This document shows positions 60,491 through 64,000 of a stretch of DNA of 64,000 nt, piece after piece. Every line of letters starts with the position of its first letter. Positions within the stretch are counted from its first letter, which is position 1. This DNA comes from Vulcanimicrobiota bacterium (lineage in GTDB: Bacteria > Vulcanimicrobiota > Xenobia > Xenobiales > JADMJV01): the NCBI GenBank assembly GCA_023447635.1, contig JAEXNA010000254.1, positions 1-64,000 of the forward strand. The letters run 5' to 3'. Made by a program: the position numbers and the translations under genes. Under the pieces are notes generated by a model that saw only the letters and a program-made list of their open reading frames with translations, did no database searches and had not been told where the DNA came from.

Positions 60491-61005
60491 CGACGGGGAA
60501 CGGCTCCGATCATGGATAGCTTGCCGAAAGGCGGGGTCAGTTGGCGCTGGAGCGGAGGGCACCAGACCATGGTTTGTCTGCTCGAATTCCAGTAGCCGCC
60601 GGAAATCCGCTGGGCTGCCTCGGGGCTGGCGGCGGCTCGGGCAAAGTCGGCCATCAGGTTGCTGACGTAGCGGCTCTGTACCCGATTGGCCAGATGAGGC
60701 TGGTTGGGAAGGCGGCGGATCTGCTCGTCGTCGAGCATCAGTTCGGTGAACGAGCAGGCGATGGGGCGAAGGTGCTTATAGAGGTTGGGATGGCGGTCGG
60801 GGTTGACCAGCGCTTCCAGTCCGGGTCGGCCTAGCAGGCTGAACAGGAACAGGCTCCCTCCCTGGTTCAGTGAGTCCAGCGCCATCTCTAGCATCGGCTC
60901 ACTGACCACGGGGCCCAGTCCGGTCAGCACCGTAGCCGGGGTCATGGGAAGCAGATCCTCGGGAGAGACGGGCAGTTCGCTACTGCAGATCACAAAGTGA
61001 CTCAT
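60487..61005 (-). CDS. Hypothetical protein coupled to the porin gene
   Basis: The 172-residue protein has no signal peptide or metal motif. It has helices PVSPEDLLPMTPATVLTGL and ANRVQSRYVSNLMADFARAA and a final QLTPPFGKLSMIG. ATG 61005 (AGGA 8 bases upstream) is preferred; ATG 61014 is an alternative. It overlaps the porin start (60487-60490), so it probably helps synthesise, regulate or localise the porin. Family unknown. Confidence 0.6.
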   Translation of the reverse strand: MSHFVICSSELPVSPEDLLPMTPATVLTGLGPVVSEPMLEMALDSLNQGGSLFLFSLLGRPGLEALVNPDRHPNLYKHLRPIACSFTELMLDDEQIRRLPNQPHLANRVQSRYVSNLMADFARAAASPEAAQRISGGYWNSSRQTMVWCPPLQRQLTPPFGKLSMIGAVPRR

Positions 61006-61129
61006 AGGGGCCATCCTGGGTGAAAGATTTCGCTTGTTGGGATCGCATCGGTCTCCCAAACAAGTCTGCAGCGAACTATAGGGGCTGGGTGGGCTACAGA
61101 ACATCGGCCACCTGGCCGATTCCACCAGC

Positions 61130-62245
61130 ATGGCGGACGCGCGGCAGGTGCCCATGGGCGAAGGAAGTACACTCGGCAGCATGGACCGTCAGCCTGTTGG
61201 CCTACCTGCCTGGGTCGAAAGCCTTCTGTTGGGCAACCTTAGCTCCCGCCAAAAAATGGTGTGGGTGCTGCTGTTGGTCATCTTGACCATGCTGGTGCCG
61301 CTGGGCGACTACAGTCTGGGGCGAGGCATCTACCACCTGAACCTGTACCCGATCCCCGTGGTCTTGTCGACTTTCCTGTTTGGCGAACTGGGTCTGATGA
61401 GCGTGCTGGTCACCCTGGCGCTCTATCACGCCGTGCAGGTCCGCATGGGGTTAGAGGGGGTGACGCTGCTGGTCAACAACCTGGGACAGCTTAGCATCAC
61501 CTTCGTGGTCGGCCTGATCTGCTGCTGGCTGACCCGAAGCTATCGGGCACTCTACCAGGAAAAAGTGAACCTGGCCCGCGACCGCCATCGCTTGCTGCTG
61601 AGCCTGGTCCACGAATTGCGCAGCCCTCTGTTTGCCATCCGCGGCATTGTTCGCAACACCTCGCGCAACGTGGAAAAGCTGTCCGGGGATGATATTCGTC
61701 GCCAACTTAACGAGGCACAGGCCGCCATCGCGTCCATCAACCAGGATGTCGAGGGGCTGACTCAGGTGTTCCGCTCGGACCTGCACCGGGTCGAACCGCG
61801 ACGCGAGCCGTGCTTGGCCGAAGCTCTGCTGGCCGCCCTGCGCGAGCGTCATCCCCGCGAGTTTCATCCCCAGCACAGCTTAAAGACCTCGGTTTCCCCC
61901 GAACTGGAGACGGTTTTCTGCGACCGCCTGCTGACCGTCGGGATTCTCGACAACCTGGTGTCAAATTCGCTGCGCCACGCACCATCGGGCGAGGTCTCAG
62001 TGACCATCGAGCCGTCCGGAAGCGAGGTTCGTTTCCGCGTGACCGACCAGGGACCTGGCGTCTTGCCGTCCGATCGCGAGCGCATCTTTGGCCGCTACGA
62101 GCGCGGCGCTCACGGCTCTGGGGCGGGGTTTGGGGTTGGGCTGTACCTGGTTCAAAAATACGCCCGGGCACAGGGGGGAAGAGTGGTGGTGGACGAAGCC
62201 GCTACGGGGGCGTCCTTCTCATTCTACCTGCCCCGGAGCGTGTAG
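61130..62245 (+). CDS. Membrane sensor histidine kinase
   Basis: The 371-residue kinase has four transmembrane segments (about 43-58, 72-90, 90-108 and 118-132) in an N-terminal MASE-like sensor. It has a DHp domain with phospho-acceptor His161 (LVHELRSPLFAIRG) and a HATPase with DNLVSNSLRHAP, DQGPGV and GAGFGVGLYLV. The start is uncertain (ATG 61130, 61154 or 61181). Two bases separate its stop from the response-regulator start, so they form a two-component pair. Divergent from the porin operon. Confidence 0.9.
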   Translation: MADARQVPMGEGSTLGSMDRQPVGLPAWVESLLLGNLSSRQKMVWVLLLVILTMLVPLGDYSLGRGIYHLNLYPIPVVLSTFLFGELGLMSVLVTLALYHAVQVRMGLEGVTLLVNNLGQLSITFVVGLICCWLTRSYRALYQEKVNLARDRHRLLLSLVHELRSPLFAIRGIVRNTSRNVEKLSGDDIRRQLNEAQAAIASINQDVEGLTQVFRSDLHRVEPRREPCLAEALLAALRERHPREFHPQHSLKTSVSPELETVFCDRLLTVGILDNLVSNSLRHAPSGEVSVTIEPSGSEVRFRVTDQGPGVLPSDRERIFGRYERGAHGSGAGFGVGLYLVQKYARAQGGRVVVDEAATGASFSFYLPRSV

Positions 62246-62247
62246 CC

Positions 62248-62916
62248 GTGATCCGAGTTCTCATCGCCGACGACCACAAACTGGTGCGCCAGATGCTGGC
62301 TTCCACCATCAGTGGGGAAGACGACCTGGAACTGGTGGCCGAGGCCGAAAACGGGGCACGCGCGGTGCAGTTGGCGGTACAGCACCAGCCTGACGTGCTG
62401 ATTCTGGATATGAACATGCCCGACCTGACCGGGGTCCAGGTGATTCGAGAATTGGGCCACCAGGCGCCGTCCGTCAACGTTCTGGTGCTGACGGCGATCG
62501 AGGACGAGACCTACCTCTTCGAATCGTTGGCCGCCGGCGCCAAGGGCTATCTGCTCAAGGACAGCGACGTCGAAGAGGTGCTCACCGCCGTCCGCTCGCT
62601 GTCCGAGGGGAAGGCGCATCTGCACCCCCGTAGCACGATGAGCCTGCTGCTCGAGTTCCAGCGCAGCCGCACCGAACCGGCCTCGGACGAACCGTCGCAA
62701 GAGCTAGCGAAGGTTGCTCTGACGCCCCGTGAGATGGAAGTTCTCGAGCTGGTGGGGTTTGGCTATTCAAACCCCGAGATAGCCAGCCGCCTGATCATCA
62801 GTGAGAAGACCGTCAAGACTCACGTTTCTCACATCCTGCATCGGCTCAACGTGAAGAGCCGAATCGCCGCAGCCACATTTGCCGTCAATCACGGCCTCTG
62901 CCGTTCGTCCCGCTAA
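62248..62916 (+). CDS. NarL/LuxR-family response regulator
   Basis: The 222-residue protein has a receiver domain (phospho-acceptor Asp54 in LILDMNMPDL, Lys at KGYLLKD) and a C-terminal LuxR-type HTH (about 155-215: LTPREMEVLELVGFG, then NPEIASRLIISEKTVKTHVS). Pairs with the histidine kinase two bases upstream. The GTG start is fixed by that spacing. The nearest targets could be the SulP gene downstream or the porin operon. Confidence 0.92.
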   Translation: MIRVLIADDHKLVRQMLASTISGEDDLELVAEAENGARAVQLAVQHQPDVLILDMNMPDLTGVQVIRELGHQAPSVNVLVLTAIEDETYLFESLAAGAKGYLLKDSDVEEVLTAVRSLSEGKAHLHPRSTMSLLLEFQRSRTEPASDEPSQELAKVALTPREMEVLELVGFGYSNPEIASRLIISEKTVKTHVSHILHRLNVKSRIAAATFAVNHGLCRSSR

Positions 62917-62927
62917 GTCGCGCCGAG

Positions 62928-62972
62928 TAGACCTAGGTCTATGGACCTAGGACCCTCCCCCCGGGGGGGAGG
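62928..62972. repeat. Two adjacent palindromes upstream of the transporter gene
   Basis: TAGACCTAGGTCTA (62928-62941) is a perfect 14-base palindrome; CCTCCCCCC followed by GGGGGGGAGG (62954-62972) forms a near-perfect GC hairpin. They may be terminator and operator; no T-run follows. Confidence 0.5.
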
Positions 62973-63095
62973 TTCTTGAGGGAAATTCCAAGCCGAAATC
63001 CCCCGGGTGGCTGATACCCCGTTCCTATCCCAGCGACCATAATCGGTCATCATCGGTAGGCGCTCACGGTCTATCGTCGGATAGGAGTTCGAATT

Positions 63096-64000
63096 TTGAG
63101 TAACCCTGCTATGGCCGGCCCTTTGTCGTCGCGCTCGTTCGCCAGCGACCTGACCTCCGGCTTTTTCGTTTTTCTCATCGCCCTGCCGCTCTGCCTGGGC
63201 ATCGCGATGGCCTCGGGTTTCCCGCCGGTCGGCGGTGTGCTGACGGCCATCATCGGAGGCATGCTGTCCACTTTTCTGGGCAGCTCACGCCTGACCATCA
63301 AAGGGCCCGCTGCGGGTCTGATCGTGATCGCCGTCGGAGCGGTCACCGAACTGGGCGGGGGCGACCCGCTGACCGGCTATAAGCGGGCTCTGGCCGTAGG
63401 GGTGGTCGCGGCCATCATCCAGATCGTCTTTGCTCTGCTACGCGCGGCCAACCTGGGTGTGGCGATGTCGCCCTCGGTCGTGCACGGGATGTTGGCGGCT
63501 ATCGGGGTGATCATCATCTCGAAGCAGTCGCATACGATGCTCGGGGTCAAGCCGGAAGCGGGCGGCCCCCTCTCGCTTCTGGCCCAGATCCCACACAGTA
63601 TTACTCACGCCAACCCCGAGATCGCTTTGATAGGTCTGCTCTCCCTGGCCATCCTGGTCGGGCTGCCGCTGATCAAGGCGTCCTGGGCCCGCAAAGTGCC
63701 GGCTCCCCTGGTGGTATTGCTGGCTACCGTGCCGCTGGGTTACCTGTTCGACCTCGACCACACTCACACGTACAGCCTGGCTCAGCACAACTTCGAAGTT
63801 GGCCCTCAGTATCTGGTTCAGCTTCCCGGTAACCTGCTCTCGGCGGTGACCTCGCCGGACTTCTCTCAGGTGTTCAGCGCGACCTCGATCAAGTACATCA
63901 TCATGTTCGCCCTGGTGGGCAGCATCGAGTCCGTCCTCAGCGTCCTGGCGGTCGACTCGCTGGACCCCGAGAAACGCTCCTCTAACCTGAACCGCGACCT
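63096..64000 (+). CDS. SulP family inorganic anion transporter (3' end beyond the window)
   Basis: An open frame from TTG 63096 (AGGAG 8 bases upstream; ATG 63111 is an alternative) reaches the right edge with at least 301 residues. It has many hydrophobic segments and SulP landmarks: FFVFLIALPLCLGIAMASG near the start, RLTIKGPAAGLIVIAVGAV, SVVHGMLAAIGVIII and VGSIESVLSVLAVDSLDP near the end. SulP proteins carry sulfate, bicarbonate or related anions; BicA-like bicarbonate uptake or sulfate uptake are both open. The C-terminal STAS domain, if any, is outside the window. Confidence 0.85.
   Translation, partial: MSNPAMAGPLSSRSFASDLTSGFFVFLIALPLCLGIAMASGFPPVGGVLTAIIGGMLSTFLGSSRLTIKGPAAGLIVIAVGAVTELGGGDPLTGYKRALAVGVVAAIIQIVFALLRAANLGVAMSPSVVHGMLAAIGVIIISKQSHTMLGVKPEAGGPLSLLAQIPHSITHANPEIALIGLLSLAILVGLPLIKASWARKVPAPLVVLLATVPLGYLFDLDHTHTYSLAQHNFEVGPQYLVQLPGNLLSAVTSPDFSQVFSATSIKYIIMFALVGSIESVLSVLAVDSLDPEKRSSNLNRD

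Noticed and set aside
1..64000. CRISPR array, insertion sequence or integrase
   Set aside because: I saw no regularly spaced repeats of 25-40 bases, no transposase-like protein with DDE or Ser/Tyr motifs, and no terminal inverted repeats around any gene. The island boundary at 1008/7677 rests on the tRNA repeat alone.

Overview
The window looks like chromosomal DNA from a GC-rich diderm bacterium. The signs of an outer membrane are a long beta-barrel porin with an N-terminal SLH domain that ends in Phe, several lipoproteins, and many signal peptides. No rRNA or universal marker gene is present. The mix of an SLH porin, DUF3160 and DUF6683 proteins and pseudopilin-like domains suggests an uncultivated lineage such as Vulcanimicrobiota/Eremiobacterota or a neighbour; this is low-confidence inference. 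Start codons are often GTG or TTG, and stop/start overlaps (ATGA, GTGA) are common. At least six genes seem to have a -10 box placed so that the mRNA would be leaderless. Three genes carry apparent one-base frameshifts, all in G/C-rich stretches.

Left end, about 1-14.5 kb, is accessory and defence DNA. A 25-bp exact copy of the anticodon arm of tRNA-Thr(CGT) lies at 1008-1032, and the intact tRNA is at 7655-7729. Between them are a MntA-like nucleotidyltransferase with a decayed HepT-like partner, a 667-aa unknown protein, an overlapping polynucleotide-kinase-like/Thg1 pair, and a three-gene minus-strand operon of unknown function. Just past the tRNA lies a complete four-gene Wadjet (JetABCD) anti-plasmid system with every junction overlapping.

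14.4-27 kb: envelope and secreted proteins (two genes frameshifted), a Sel1/DUF3841 pair, an AAC(3)-I-type aminoglycoside acetyltransferase coupled to a cytochrome c, a Uma2 nuclease, and a dioxygenase. A tandem pair of AraC regulators is divergent from an aldo/keto reductase and a zinc alcohol dehydrogenase, which look like one regulated unit for aldehyde or alcohol handling.

27-46 kb: a DUF3160 lipoprotein, a YkgJ Fe-S/zinc cluster protein, a response-regulator/Ser-Thr-kinase fusion, a divergent alarmone hydrolase/alarmone synthetase pair sharing a palindromic promoter region, a secreted beta-propeller, a YadGH-like ABC exporter, a cupin, a phosphoethanolamine-type methyltransferase and a dihydropyrimidinase.

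46-64 kb: two of three window members of an undescribed paralogue family that resembles a degenerate GHKL ATPase domain, a second Uma2 nuclease, a PP2C phosphatase, a DsbA-like oxidoreductase, a membrane-anchored caspase-like protein, a GH13 glucosidase, the SLH porin, a histidine kinase/NarL-type regulator pair, and the start of a SulP anion transporter that runs off the right edge. No CRISPR array, insertion sequence or integrase was seen.
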